64,000 nucleotides of DNA from Camellia lanceoleosa (taxonomy: Eukaryota; Streptophyta; Magnoliopsida; Ericales; Theaceae): the NCBI GenBank assembly GCA_025200525.1, contig CM045760.1:47759932-47823931 (forward strand), in the 5' to 3' direction. The first letter of the stretch is position 1, and every line of letters begins with the position of its first letter. Position numbers and translations under genes: made by a program. Below, piece by piece: positions 23,473 to 34,935 of this stretch. The notes under the pieces are model-generated. The model was not told where the DNA came from, ran no database searches, and saw nothing but the letters and a program-made list of their open reading frames with translations.

Positions 23473-24060
23473 TTCATCGCGAACCTCATCCGCCAATTCA
23501 TCACGACATGATAGCTCTGTCTTTCAAACCTTCAAGCACACAACACCGATGAAGTTGACATCGACGAACTGATCAATGATGCAATCAAACATAGTTTTCA
23601 GATCACTACAGTGAGAAGCTTCGATGAGGCACTACGAGAACTCTGCTTCGCACCAGAAATTCAGATCATTTCAGATCGTTGCAATCGATTGGTTGAGAGA
23701 GATTAGGGTTTAAACACACACACACACACACAGAGTCGATCGATTTCCCTCATATTTAAAATAAGGATGCTTCATAATAAGAATGTGGTAATATTAGATA
23801 TAAAAAAAAAAAATTTGAAAAATATATATAATCACACCTTAATTAAAAAAGTGTGATTAAAAAAATATAACATAATCACATTTAATTGAAAAGTGACATA
23901 AAAAATAAATACTATCACACTTAATTAAATTAGGTGTGATTAAAGTATTAATTTGATTTTTTTAATCACACTTTCATTAAAAGTGTCATTAATCACACCT
24001 TCATTAAAAGTGTCATGTTTTAATTTCCTTAGGTGTGATCTTTAAGCATTTTTGTAGTAG
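23473..24060. mobile_element. CACTA-like insert replacing Copia IV RT (unit 1)
   Basis: The right end reads TTTAAGCATTTTTGTAGTAG, a CACTAC-type terminus read from inside. Near it are repeated AGGTGTGATT/AATCACACCT words in both orientations (23840-24030). The left part (23480-23700) is balanced in composition and ends in GATTAGGGTTTAAACACAC, like a 5' leader. A (CA)n run lies at 23715-23732. I cannot find a matching left terminus, so insertion plus deletion of RT is inferred. Confidence 0.55.
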
Positions 24061-24400
24061 GGGCGGTTTTCTTTACAAAGAATAATAAAAATTCTAGTGG
24101 TGCTAAATATATAAATATGAAGTATTTCAAAGTTCACAAATAGGTGGATAATTGTGATGTCATTTATGAGCACATTGATACAAAAGACATGTTAGCAATC
24201 CTTTCACTAAAAGGCTTAGACCAATTGAGTTTGTTAAACATGTTGAGCACATAGGTATTTTATAGTCTTTTGATGTGCTTGGGTAGAGATATTTTTGTTA
24301 AGTATTTGTTTTTGATACATTAATGAGTTAGGTACTGCTACAGTACACGGCTCTCTTTTTTCTTTCCCATTTTACCCCTTTTTTTCCCTCATTCCCGTTG

Positions 24401-24630
24401 TATAGCGATCCCGGTTTTGACCCGACTCTAGTCCTAACTTAGGTTTAGGACTTTCATATTGTTGTTTACCTCTTTCTTCCCTTGTATCTCTTTGAAATTG
24501 GCCTTTGGATTGTTGTGGTTGCATTTGGAATAGGTTGGTTGGTTGTTTTTCCCAAACCTTGTTGTCCAGAATTTTGGCCTTCCGCTCGAGCGGCCATTAT
24601 TGCGCTCGAGGCGGCTATGTATATTTTGGT
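24401..24630 (+). repeat. Gypsy 5' LTR remnant (unit 1)
   Basis: Matches the first 230 bp or so of the 3' LTR (27141 onward) and stops inside the CTCGAGCG motif region, where internal sequence begins. An 85-bp stretch ending GACGAGGAAA is then repeated in tandem (about 24612-24720). The same truncation occurs in unit 2, so it is older than the duplication. Confidence 0.85.
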
Positions 24631-24699
24631 AAAATTGACGAGGAAAGATGATATGTACATATTGACTTACCACCGCTCCACTCTAACCGGGCTATGTAG

Positions 24700-26736
24700 A
24701 TATTGACTAAATTGACGAGGAAATGGATCAAATTTGTGTGGAGTGAGGCTTGTGAAATATCGTTTCAAGAACTTAAGGTTAGACTTACCACCACTCCAGT
24801 TTTGATTATTCTGGAGCGGGGTTTGGATTATTCTGTATATTGTGATGCCTCATGAGAAGATTTGGGTTGCATATTGATGCAAGAGGGGAAAGTAGTAGCC
24901 TATGGCTCACTGCAGTTGAAAAACACATGAGAGAAACTACCATACTCACGATCTAGAACTAGCTGCGGTGATTTTTGCCTTGAAAATTTGGAGGCATTAT
25001 CTGTACGGTGAGAAATTTGAGGTGTTTTCTGATCACAAGAGTCTAAAGTATCTGTTTACTCAGAAAGACTTAAATTTGAGGCAGAGATGGTGGATGGAAT
25101 TTATAGATGATTATGATTTTGAATTGCATTATCATCCGGGTAAGGCCAATGTTGTGGCCGATGCCTTGAGTAGGAAATCTATTGGTAGTGTGGCTTGTAT
25201 CGCCATTTGGGAATGGGAAATGTTGGGTACTCTTGGGGAGTTTGACTTACATCTTGGTAAGGCCGTTGAATCTACGGCCTTGTTTGCGATAATTGCCCAA
25301 CCCACACTTGTGAACCGGGTGTTAGAAGTGCAAGAGAGTGATCTTGAGGTAGAAAACCTCAGGAAGAAGATTCCAGTAGAAAAGTTGAGAGGGGCTTGAG
25401 TGCGTATCCCGACCAGAGTGTGAGCTACTGTGACCGTTTGTTCGTGCCGGAGTCTTGCCGAGAGAAGATGCTCTGAGAGTTTCACCATTCACGCCTTACG
25501 GTGCATTCGGGAGGCACAAAGATGTATCACGACCTTAGTCGCCAGTTTTGGTGAAGGGGTATGAAGAAAGATGTAGCCGTGTTTGTGTCGAAATGCCTAA
25601 CTTGTTAGCAAGTGAAGGCCGAGCATCAGAAGCCAACGGGTTTGTTGCAACCCTTACCTATAGCTAAGTGGAAGTGGAAGCATGTCACGATGGATTTTGT
25701 TGTGGGCCTTCCGAGGACTCAACGAGGTAGTGATGCCATTTGGGTGGTAGTTGACCGATTGACCAAGTCTGCGCACTTCTTACCTATGTTTGTGAGTGAT
25801 TCGATAGACTATCTTACCGACTTGTATATCAAGGACATAGTGAGATTGCACGGGGTCCCTATGACGATTGTTTCAGATAGAAATTTCCGTTCTACGGCTC
25901 GGTTGTGGCAGAGCCTGCAGAGTGCTTTGGGCACTAGATTGACCTTTAGCGCTGCTTACCATCATCAGATTGACGGGCAGTTCAAGCGTACTATCCAGAC
26001 CCTTGAGGATATGCTTAGAGGTTGTATCCTTAACTTCAAGGGGTCGTGGGAGAGGCACTTGCCCTTAGTGGAGTTTTCCTATAAGAACAGTTTCCAATTG
26101 AGTATCGGCATGGCACCATTTGAGGCCTTGTATGGCCGACCTTATAGATCTCCAGTGTGTTGAGCCAAGGTGGGTGATGTACCTTTGTTGGACCCAGAGT
26201 TGGTTCGAGAAATGACGGAGAAGGTTGCACTTATCCGTAAGAGGTTGGTTACAGCTCAAAGTCGCCAGAAAAGTTATGCCAACCATAGAAGCAAACCCTT
26301 GTCTTTTGAGGTAGGAGACCATGTGTTTTTGAAAATATCGCCCAAGCAGGGTTTGATGAAATTCGGGAAGAGTGGGAAGTTGTCATCTCGGTTCATTGGT
26401 CCTTTTGAGATCCTTGAGCATGTCGGAGAGGTTGCTTATCGGTTGGCGTTGCCACCATAACTTTTCGAAGTGCATGACTTGTTTCATATTAGTATGCTTT
26501 GGAAATATGAGCCGGATCCGTCGCATGTGTTAGATTGGACCGACTTGGAGGTAGATGATGATGCCTCGTATGAGAAGAGATTAATAAGGGTCTTGGATAG
26601 ACGGGATCAAGTCTTGCGTAGCAAGACAATTCTTTTAGTAAAAGTATTGTGGAAGCATCACGGGGATGAGAAAGCGACTTGGGAGCGCAAATTGGAAGTC
26701 CGAGAGAAATATCCGGACTTGTTTACTGATATCTAA
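24700..26736 (+). pseudogene. Gypsy RT end, RNase H, integrase, chromodomain-like tail (unit 1)
   Basis: RT end/RNase H: LTTTPVLIIPERGLDYSVYCDAS (24786, with a TGA in DAS-stop-EDLG), [19 protein letters not shown] and [20 protein letters not shown] block (25130-25180). A stop at 25397 and frame changes follow. Integrase: CQQVKAEHQKPTGLLQPLPI, WKHVTMDFVVGLP (first Asp), MTIVSDRN (second Asp, 25862), then GQFKRTIQTLEDM where the catalytic Glu is Lys. The C-terminal module has LVKVLWKHHGDEKATWERK, a chromodomain-like block of chromoviruses, ending at 26736. Another stop is at 26161. The element is dead. Confidence 0.88.
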
Positions 26737-27130
26737 ACATGTATTGAGATTTTGATTATGACAATGAAAAGTATAAGCATTGTATATGTTTGAAACTCTG
26801 AGAACATTGTATATGTTATGGGCATTTTGGAAACATGAATTCAATATAAACATTGCATATATTTTTGAGAATGTGAAATATGGTGTATCGTATCACTTTT
26901 GAAGGCATTGTATATGCTAGGTGAATTTTGAAAATGTGGGTTTGGTTTAACATTGCAAATGTTTTGAGAAATTGTAAGTTTTATTTTAATTTGGGACTTG
27001 TGTATCGAGTCAATGAGAATGGATGACCGGAGAATAGATCATGGTAGTGGATTGTATGAATAGCATTGTTGGGAATGGTATAAATATAATTTTGAACTTG
27101 ATTTGAAATTTCGGAGGCGAAATTCTTTAA
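26737..27130 (+). other. Gypsy 3' untranslated region (unit 1)
   Basis: AT-rich, with five or so repeats of CATTGTATATG/CATTGCATATA words (26775-26915). It has no gene. It ends in the polypurine tract. Confidence 0.6.
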
Positions 27131-27140
27131 GGGGGGAGAT
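27129..27140 (+). promoter_or_regulatory. Gypsy polypurine tract (unit 1)
   Basis: AAGGGGGGAGAT lies directly before the 3' LTR start TATAGCGATC. It is the plus-strand primer site. Confidence 0.8.
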
Positions 27141-29272
27141 TATAGCGATCCCAGTTTTGACCCGACTCTGGTGGTATTCCTAACTCGGGTTTAGGACTTT
27201 CATATTGTTGTTTATCTCTTTCTTCCCTTGTATCTCTTTGAAATTGGTCTTTGGATTGTTGTGGCTGCATTTGGAACAGTTTGGTTGCTTATTGTTCCCA
27301 AACCTTGTTGCCCATAATTTTGGCCCTCCGCTCAAACGGCCATTATTGCGCTCAAGCGGGCTATGTACATTTTGGTCCTCCGCTCGAGCGGACTTTCTCG
27401 CGCTCGAGCGGAAGTTGCAAACCTTCAGTACTTTGCACATCTGCAAAAGTACTGGAGGGGTGTCTTTCACGCTCGAGCAGCGTTTCCTACGCTTAAGCGG
27501 GTGGGCGCTCGAGTGTCCCTTCTAAAGCTCAAGCGGTTGGTCTGTCATCTGCAAAGTTCTAGAGGTGTGTATTTTACGCTTGAGCGGCCCTCTTCTCGCA
27601 CTCAAGCGGAACAACTCTTTGTGTCTGACACTCGAGTGTGAAACTCTCCGCTCAAGCAGACTACGTGTATATCGCATCACGAAAAGTATTTTTTACATCA
27701 CTTTTTCAGATCTATCCATCTAAAAACCCTAAAGTGAGACCCTCTCTCTCTAGATTTACACCTGGTTCTAATGGGTTCTCAACCCTTATGCCTTCATTAA
27801 AAAGATTAGGCTCCTCAAGATCTTCATTTTCATCCGATTAGAAGTTGGTTTCGGCATTGTTGGAGTTTCACCTTTGCTTGCTTGGTCTTCTAGCTTGAGG
27901 TAGGGAATTTTTTATACTTTGTTATGATGTTTAGTTTAGTTATTTATGGATTGTGTAACAATGTTGGGATTTGGGAGTATTTTGAGCTAAACCTAGGTTT
28001 GTGTGAAATGTAAAAGAGGGGTTTCGGTGAGAACGAAATAGATGAACTTGGGTTTTGAAAATGGAGTCTTGTTGTGTCAAGTGGGTAATTTTGGTACTTG
28101 GGTTAATATTTTGAAAAGGGAGATTTTTCCCTAAAGTGAGTATTATATCTATTTTGTATAAATAGTTGAAATGTATGTTGTAAACATGAAATTGGTCAAG
28201 TATTGAAATGGATGGTGAAATTGGATAGATGATATGTCTCATTTTTGGAAATTTTGAATTAATTATCTGTCTTGAGAATATATATATATATATATCTATT
28301 TAGAAATACCTGTACTGGGCTATCGGTGGAGGATAGTTTTAATTGTTGTAGAAATTACATGTGGATTAGGTAAATTGAAACTATCCCATGGTTGAACATC
28401 ATTGAATATGATCATATTGTAAATACATTGTATATGTATGTTTATTTGGGAGGAGAAATGGGATGTACTCTACGTGTCCTTATGTGTTTAAATACATTAT
28501 ATATGTATGACTATGTGGGAAGAGAAAAGGGATGGACTCCATTATAATTAAGTTGGCTGGAGTATCCTGGGTGAAAGTTTCAAAATTTATACATGGGTGC
28601 CGATCCCGCGGATGAAATATCCGTAAAATAGCAAATACAAATGTTTACATGGGTGCCGATCTCGCGGACGAAATATCTGTAAAATGGCTATTGGAAGTGT
28701 TCATGCATTGATTGTGAAATTATTGAACCATTGAGTTGTAATCTCATTTGGATAATTGAAAGATGGTGAAATTAGTTCATGTATTGAAATAAATTAGAGG
28801 AAAATGAATTGGAATACGGACTTGATGTTTTATGATCATATAAGAATGTGAATGTTTTACCCCTAGCATTGTGCATGCAGAATGCACTTATATCTTTGTT
28901 AAATTTCATCTATTGTGTTAGAATTATATATACTGGGTTGCGGCTTACCCGACTTGGGAAAAATATTTTCAGGTAATAATGGAATGCCTCCACCAAGGCA
29001 ATAGCATTGGAGGGGTCTTTGGGAAGCAAGAGCTTCTAGTTTTGTTTTATTTTTTGTATAGCCTTGGACTAAATCTGTACGAGCTAGCCTCCTTTTGTTG
29101 TAACCAAGCCAAGACTTGGAAATGTGTAAGCCCGAAGGGCATTTAAATTGTGATAGGCTCTTTGTATTATGAATTTTATGTAATGAAAAGGCTATTTACA
29201 CTTTGATTTGTACTATTATATATATATATATATGCTTCTGGAATGTATTTATCGTATTTTGAGGGCGTTACA
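27141..29272 (+). repeat. Gypsy 3' LTR (unit 1), 2132 bp
   Basis: It starts TATAGCGATCCCAG and ends GAGGGCGTTACA. Features: a CTCGAGCG motif array (27325-27660); a doubled 70-bp unit around ACATT(A/G)TATATGTATG (28430-28540); a doubled 56-bp unit starting TACATGGGTGCCGATC (28590 and 28646); and (AT)n runs at 28280 and 29215. It codes for nothing. Confidence 0.88.
27325..27660. repeat. CTCGAGCG motif array in the gypsy LTR (unit 1)
   Basis: More than ten variants of GCTCGAGCGG lie here, in pairs spaced 20-60 bases apart (for example CCGCTCGAGCGG at 27380, GCGCTCGAGCGG at 27401, ACGCTCGAGCAG at 27470). TGCAAAAGTACTGG at 27441 is the complement of the CCAGTACTTTTGCA motif seen in the other LTR families. 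Confidence 0.75.
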
Positions 29273-29310
29273 CGTTGTATCCTTTTGCTTTTTATCCTGT
29301 TAGATATATA

Positions 29311-30583
29311 TGTTGGAAATGGTTATAAATTCTGGGTAAAACCAGAATTTTATCCTAAGTTTGGTCTAATTTTTAGGTGGGCCCCGTGCGTCGTTTTACA
29401 CGGGTCAAAGTGGTAACGCGTTCTATGCCGCGTCGTGATTCACGTGGTATATTTGGTTGCTCAAAACCATTACCGAGTGAATGGGAAATTGAAGCCAAAG
29501 TGTGCTCCATGGAAATGGAGTTTTGGTGGAAATTCCTTATGGTTTGAATAAGGCTTGTCCCACATTGATTTGATGGGAGGTTTTGAAAGGGTTTATAAGG
29601 CTTGGGTTTGGTACTTGGGGTGTGCCCCAAGGGGTACCCAAGTGTTTTAGAGGGAGAGGTTATGGGCAAAATAGGCTAGACCCATTGGACTCAAAAATCA
29701 CCACGCACCCGCACCCAAGCCCAGCCCGCCCGACCGACCTGTTCAACTCGATACTAATCTTTTTGGGCCAAAAACATTTGAAATTAATTTTATTAATTCA
29801 AATTAAACTGGTTTGGTTTTATTGTGCATCCAAACAAGGCCCTTCCCGAAATAAACAGGTTTGGTATTAAAGTTCATCCAAACAGGGCCCTTCCCCTTTT
29901 TAAACAGAAATAAACTGGTTTGGTTTTATCGCGCACCCACCCAAACAGGGCCCTTCCTGGTTTTATTATCTGTTTAATTTATAACCCAACAGATTCAATT
30001 CTGTTTGAATTCAAAGCCAACAGGTATCATACCTGTTCAATTCAAAACCAAGAGCCACCTTTAAATCTATAAATAGGACAACCCCCATTTGGATTTTGTA
30101 ACTCTAATTTTCGTTCTTCATGATTCTGAAACATTCTCTTCATTTTGCTGCATTTTATTTCTGAAAGAAAGAGTGTAAACACTTAGTGTGTTCGTAAGGC
30201 AAACAATTTGTAGTGCTGCTATTGTTTGTAGTAGATCATTTTATCCTGGGAGATAGACGTCCAAATTCTGAAAGCACCGTGGAGAGGACGAATCTGTCTT
30301 AAGGACACAGTGTCAAACACTGGACTTGATCAGGTTTTATTTTGAAGAAATTAAATCAAGTAAGTTCTTTATTTATTATTCTGTTTTTATTATTTATTTA
30401 AATCAGATTTTAATTTTGTTTTTGTAACAAAATAAAATCAGTTTTATTTATTTATTTATTATTTCAAGTTTGATTTTTGTAATCAAACATATACTCTCCT
30501 TTTCTTTATTTCTTTAAATTCTAATTGTTGTTTTGTACACAATAGAATTAAATCTTTTAAATACAGTGAAGATTGTTCTAACA
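29311..30583 (+). repeat. Copia III 5' LTR
   Basis: It starts TGTTGGAAATGGTTATAAAT and ends GATTGTTCTAACA. A TATA box CTATAAATAGG lies at 30067-30077. Positions 29701-29738 hold a C-rich segment that lies in inverted orientation in the 3' LTR. The last 180 bp contain the first three members of a micro-hairpin array. Apart from the GC-rich segment and a few small clusters the two LTRs are nearly identical. Confidence 0.88.
30067..30077 (+). promoter_or_regulatory. TATA box of the Copia III LTR
   Basis: CTATAAATAGG, followed about 30-40 bases later by the presumed transcript start in the T/C-rich stretch. The same word occurs in the 3' LTR at about 35724. Confidence 0.6.
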
Positions 30584-31178
30584 ATCTTAAGACAGAATCG
30601 TTTTTGATATCTTCATTGTATTTAATTTTCTGTTTTTCAAAGTAATATTCTGGTTGGAAAAACAAATAGTGATTTATGCTATTTGACAGATAGTAGTAAT
30701 ATACTATCTTTTCTTTGACAACTAGTAGTACGATACTGGTGTCATTAACAATTTCAGAATATTATTTGGTATTACAGAAAATTATTTTGGTATTTTATTT
30801 TTCCTGTTTTAGTAACAAGGAAAATAAAATTATTTTGCTATTATAATTTATTTTCTAGTTTTAGTAACTAGAATTTATTTTCTAGTTTTGGTAACTAGAA
30901 AATTATTGTGTGTTATTCTGATTTTTGTAATCAGATATTTTTGTGGTATTTTATTTTCTAGTTTTAGTAATAAGGGAAATAAAATTATATTATTTTCTAG
31001 TTTTAGTAACTAGAAAATTAATTTGTGGTTTAGCTTTCTGATTTTTGTAATCAGATATTATTTCGGTATTTTATTTTTCTAGTTTTAGTAATAAGGAAAA
31101 TAAAAAATATATTATTAACAAGAAAAATACAATTATTTTGTATTATAATTTATTTTCTGGTTTTAGTAACTAGAAAAT
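30406..31178 (+). repeat. Array of micro-hairpins with a constant TTTT(T/A)GTAA loop
   Basis: About twelve small palindromes share a loop like TTTTTGTAA or TTTTAGTAA but have different, still complementary stems. Examples: GTTTGAT/ATCAAAC at 30468-30488; TTCTAGTT/AACTAGAA at 30853-30873; ATTTTCTAGTT/AACTAGAAAAT at 30877-30903 and 30992-31018; CTGAT/ATCAG at 30918-30934 and 31038-31054. A longer bulged pair GATTTTAATTTTG/CAAAATAAAATC lies at 30406-30439. The array starts in the LTR and continues into the internal leader. Confidence 0.75.
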
Positions 31179-32190
31179 TAATTTTATTAATAAATCATGT
31201 AACTTTGTGAGTCGGTCACAATTTGTAAATTTTGTACATGACTAACGATTTCGTTTGTAAGATCACTTAATTTTGAACCCTTTGTGAAAAGGTTTTAATT
31301 CTTTTGACTTTATCATAGTTATGAGTATACTTGGTAGAATTTGTTTCTAGAGTAAAATATTAGTTTTACAAACTAATTTTATTTTTATTACAATGTGGAT
31401 TCATAGTCTTGAATTGTTTCTGCATTTGAGGGAATATATATATATATATATATTCACAAGAACATTTTAATGCATATTTAATTTATTTATTTATGTACAA
31501 ATCAAACTTATTTAATGATGGTATGTTTTGTCATTTTGAAGTTTAAAGTTTAAATGCGTTGGATTTTATTTATGAGTTGAGAATCCTTTTATTTCATGAT
31601 GCAAGTTATGGGATCATGCATGATTAATTTATTTTGTTAATTCTTTATTTGATGCGTTTGATATGCATGTATGATATCAACTCAAGTTATTTCTTAACAA
31701 TAATTTCAAGTGATTTGGAATGATAAAATTGTTATGTCGACTTTGGACATAAGCAGTATTTGAATTTTTCTAAATCAATTTTGATGGATGTTTAAACACC
31801 ATAGAAATTTAAACATGAAGATGTATGTAATTATATCGTTCCGTTTAATTGGGAAGTAATTTAAGAAATCTTTTATGTTGATTATTGGTTTATTTTGAAT
31901 GAGATGTTTTTAATAATTATTTTACTTACGTAGTAGAAATTGTTAAACCATAAACCATTTTTATTAATATGGGGTGTATCTCTTGCATTAGTTGAGATAA
32001 TTTAATTTTCTTCTGTCACAAATATTTTTATGACAGTGACATTTATTTATAAATGAGTTACAAGAATGTATACAATCAATTGGGTTTTTGAATTGTTCGT
32101 TTCTTAGGCAAAATTTTTATGAGGATATGATTTTGTCACAACATTAATTTTGATTTGTGTAATCATAATTATTTTGGAGTTTTGGATTTG
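30584..32190 (+). other. Copia III leader, non-coding
   Basis: AT-rich sequence in place of gag and protease. Directly after the LTR it reads ATCTTAAGACAG, not the usual Met-tRNA primer site. Beyond the hairpin array I see only (TA)n at 31434-31452 and no reading frame with known domains. Either the coding front was deleted or this is a non-autonomous derivative. Confidence 0.6.
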
Positions 32191-34325
32191 AAATTTATGA
32201 ATCAAGCACATCATAGGCAACATATGATGAATGGCATGTTACTAAATTTAGGCTTACCACAGAACTTGTGGGGGAAAGCAATATTGTCTGTTAGTTGTAT
32301 TCTTAATAGAATACCCCACAAGAAAACCAAAAGCATTCCTTATGAATTGTGGAAAGGTCGACCACATTCCTACAAATACTTAAAAGTGTGGGGGTGTTTG
32401 GCATAAGTTGAAGTACCTGTTCCTAAAAAGACTAAAATTGGACCAAAAACAGTAGATTGTGTGTTTATTGGTTATGCTCAGAATAGTAGTGCATATCGGT
32501 TTCTGACTTATAAATCAGAAATACCTGATATAAATGTGAACACTATTATAGAGTCAAAGAAAGTCAGTGTTTTTGAACATGTCTTTCCTTACTAGAAATG
32601 ACAGAATTAAGTTCACGAGAAGAACTTATGATTGTACACAAAGTCAAGAGACTAATGACAATCAAACACAAGAGACTAGTAATGGTCTCAACCAATGATT
32701 TAACCGATAATGAACCAAGAAGAAGTAAGAGAGCAAGAACATCAAAATCCTTTGGTCCAGATTTTCCGACATACATTAGAAAATGAACCTCAAAGCTTTA
32801 AAGCTGACAATGACAGTCTGAAGCACCTTTGTGGAAAGAGGCTGTTAATAATGAAATTGAATCCATTATGCAAAATCATACTTGGGAATTGGTGGATCTT
32901 CCACCAGGTTCTAAACCTCTTGGATATAAATGGATATTCAAGAGAAAAATGAAAGCAGATGGTTCAATTGACAAGTATAAAGCAAGACTTGTAGTTAAAG
33001 GTTATAGACAAAAGGAAGGTCTGGATTATTTTGACACATATTCCCCTGTGTCAAGAATAACATCCATTTGCATGCTTATTGCAGCGTTGTTTAATTTAGA
33101 AATACATCAAATGGATGTTAAGACAGCTTTCTTAAACGGTGATCTAAATGAAGAGATCTATATGGAACAACCCGAAGGGTTTGTAGTATCAGGGCAAGAA
33201 AAGAAAGTTTGTCGACTTGTAAAATCCCTTTATGGATTAAAACAAGCACCTAAGCAATGGCATGAAAAATTTGATCATGCAATGCTTACTAATGGGTTTA
33301 AGATAAACGAATGTGACAAATGTGTCTATGTTAAAAACACTGACCAAGGCTATGTCATAGTTTGTCTTTATGTGGATGACATGCTCATCATTGGAAGCAG
33401 TCAAAACATGATCAAATCAACTAAGCAAATGCTTAACAAAAGATTTGATATGAAAGATATGGGGGTCGCAGATGTTATATTAGGAATGAAAATAACTAAA
33501 ACATCTGACGGATATGCATTATCTCAATCTCTTTATATTGAGAAAATTCTTGATAAATTTATCAAGGATGATTTGAATTTAGCAAGGACACCTGTAGACA
33601 TCAGTTTTTATTTATCGAAAAATAAAGGTGATGCAGTGTCTCAGTTAAAATACTCCCAAATCATTGGAAGCCTAATGTACCTAATGAATTGTACTCGTCC
33701 TGATATAGCTTATGCTATCAGGAAATTGAGTAGGTACACTAGAAACCCCGGAGAAGACCATTGGAAAGCGATCATTCGGGTTCTTAGATATCTAAGATTC
33801 ACCCGTGATCATGGTTTGAACTTTACTCGATATCCAGCAGTACTTGAAGGTTATTGTGATGCCAATTAGATATCGGATACTAAAGATTCAAAATCCACAA
33901 GTGGATATGTCTTTACTCTAGGAAGGCTATTTGCTTTCTTGAAGTCCACAAAACAAACTTGCATCATACGTTCCACAATGGAATCCGAGTTTATTGCTTT
34001 AGACAAAGCGGTGAAGAAGCGAGAATGGCCGTCACTTCTTAGAAGACATTCAATGTGGCCAAAACACATGCCCGACTATTTGCATTCATTGTGATAGTCA
34101 ATCGCAATAGGCGAGTACGCGTAATCATATGTATAACGGTAAGTCACGACATATTAAATTCGTCGACATAATAATACCGTTAGGCAGTTGTTGTCAAACG
34201 GAATAATCTCAATAGATTATATAAAATCTAAAGAGAATATTGCGGATCCGTTTACAAAAGGTTTGACAAAAGAGCTAGTGTATAGTTCATCGAAGGGAAT
34301 GGGATTAAAGCCTATTACATAAGAG
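32191..34325 (+). pseudogene. Copia III integrase tail, RT and RNase H
   Basis: Integrase tail: SMLLN-like MLLNLGLPQNLWGKAILSVS (32236) and KYLKVWGCLA, then a stop at 32404. The linker (32410-32830) has frame changes. RT 32829-33869 is open: [65 protein letters not shown] (33367, catalytic YVDD intact), and [17 protein letters not shown]. It ends where YCDANW has TGG changed to TAG (33867). The RNase H tail continues in pieces: [17 protein letters not shown], then stops, then KSKENIADPFTKGLTKEL (34227-34280). Confidence 0.87.
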
Positions 34326-34935
34326 TCGTCATAATGGTAACCCTACTTATATGACTGGAGATCCCAAGAACTAAGTTCAAAGGGACAACTAAGTTATGTA
34401 TGGCTCACCAGAAATCACCAAGGGATTAAAATTCCCTACTCATTCCTATGGTGAGAGTGATATCTGCAACATATGTTGTCTGCAGGGGCATAAGGATAAG
34501 CTTTGCTTATAATGATTACTTATATCTTGATTAAGGCATAACATCAAGACGAGTATAAGAAGATACTCACAATAAGAATCACCTATATGAGTGTTGAACT
34601 GGGGCCGGTTCTATGAGAATGAAAGAGGCTACATTCTCTAGAAACACTCATGAAAACCAGGAGCGTTCAAGGCCAAAATAAACACAACAGTGAGAACCAC
34701 GATGTGTTAGAAAATATTTTGTGTGAAATCTATTGTCTTGGCTTACACAAACGGCTGAACAATTCAAGGCATCGCGTCCATTGGTTAGCCAGTAAGTCCG
34801 ATAGGTTATCACTAGGGAAGGTTCAAGGCCGAAAACTACCTATCCTGATGCAAGATATTTTCGACTTATGCTCTTTCGTTAAGTTTGCATATTGTTGCAT
34901 TTCCGTTGTCATCAAATTCCATTCATGTGGGGGAT
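34326..34935 (+). other. Copia III 3' untranslated region and polypurine tract
   Basis: No gene. It ends in CATGTGGGGGAT (34924-34935), a polypurine tract directly before the 3' LTR. Confidence 0.65.

Larger units (their letters stand above)
21370..24266 (+). pseudogene. Copia IV polyprotein relic, unit 1
   Basis: Protease remnant SWWLHSGTLIHVSNS (the D of D-S-G is His), then MSWHKRLAHISKERI (pre-integrase zinc region, about 21810-21860). Integrase DICGPLS (22403), FITFIDDYSRYGFVYLI, IKSDPRGQYY, and GVAERRNHTLKEM after a frameshift at about 22610 that unit 2 lacks. The TAG at 22823 is also private to unit 1 (Tyr in unit 2). A shared stop replaces the Trp of FEL-W-TGRKP (22877). Then FRVWSYPAEVK, the linker and the very start of RT (SKWIDVMKEEMHSMEIN, to 23472). 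The RT body is gone, replaced by 23473-24060. The RNase H tail resumes as VFFTKNNKNSSGAK and NPFTKRLRPIEFVKHVEHIG (to 24266). Confidence 0.85.
24396..29277 (+). mobile_element. Ty3/gypsy element, chromodomain type, internally deleted (unit 1)
   Basis: It is flanked by the 5-bp duplication CGTTG (24396-24400 and 29273-29277). The LTR begins TATAGCGATCCC rather than TG and ends GCGTTACA. Only 230 bp of the 5' LTR remain, followed directly by the end of RT, so gag, protease and most of RT are deleted. The rest runs RNase H, integrase, chromodomain-like tail, polypurine tract and a full 2.1-kb 3' LTR. The sequence outside the duplication is Helitron-like and continuous across it. Confidence 0.9.

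Noticed and set aside
24061..24266. A host gene exon
   Set aside because: In the proper frame it reads NPFTKRLRPIEFVKHVEHIG, the C-terminal end of a copia polyprotein.
29373..29669. 98-residue minus-strand frame, identical at 34998-35294
   Set aside because: It lies antisense in both Copia III LTRs, so its identity reflects LTR duplication and not protein conservation. No known domain.
30406..31178. CRISPR-like array
   Set aside because: Units differ in stem and spacing, there is no constant repeat with unique spacers, and this is a plant nuclear retrotransposon.
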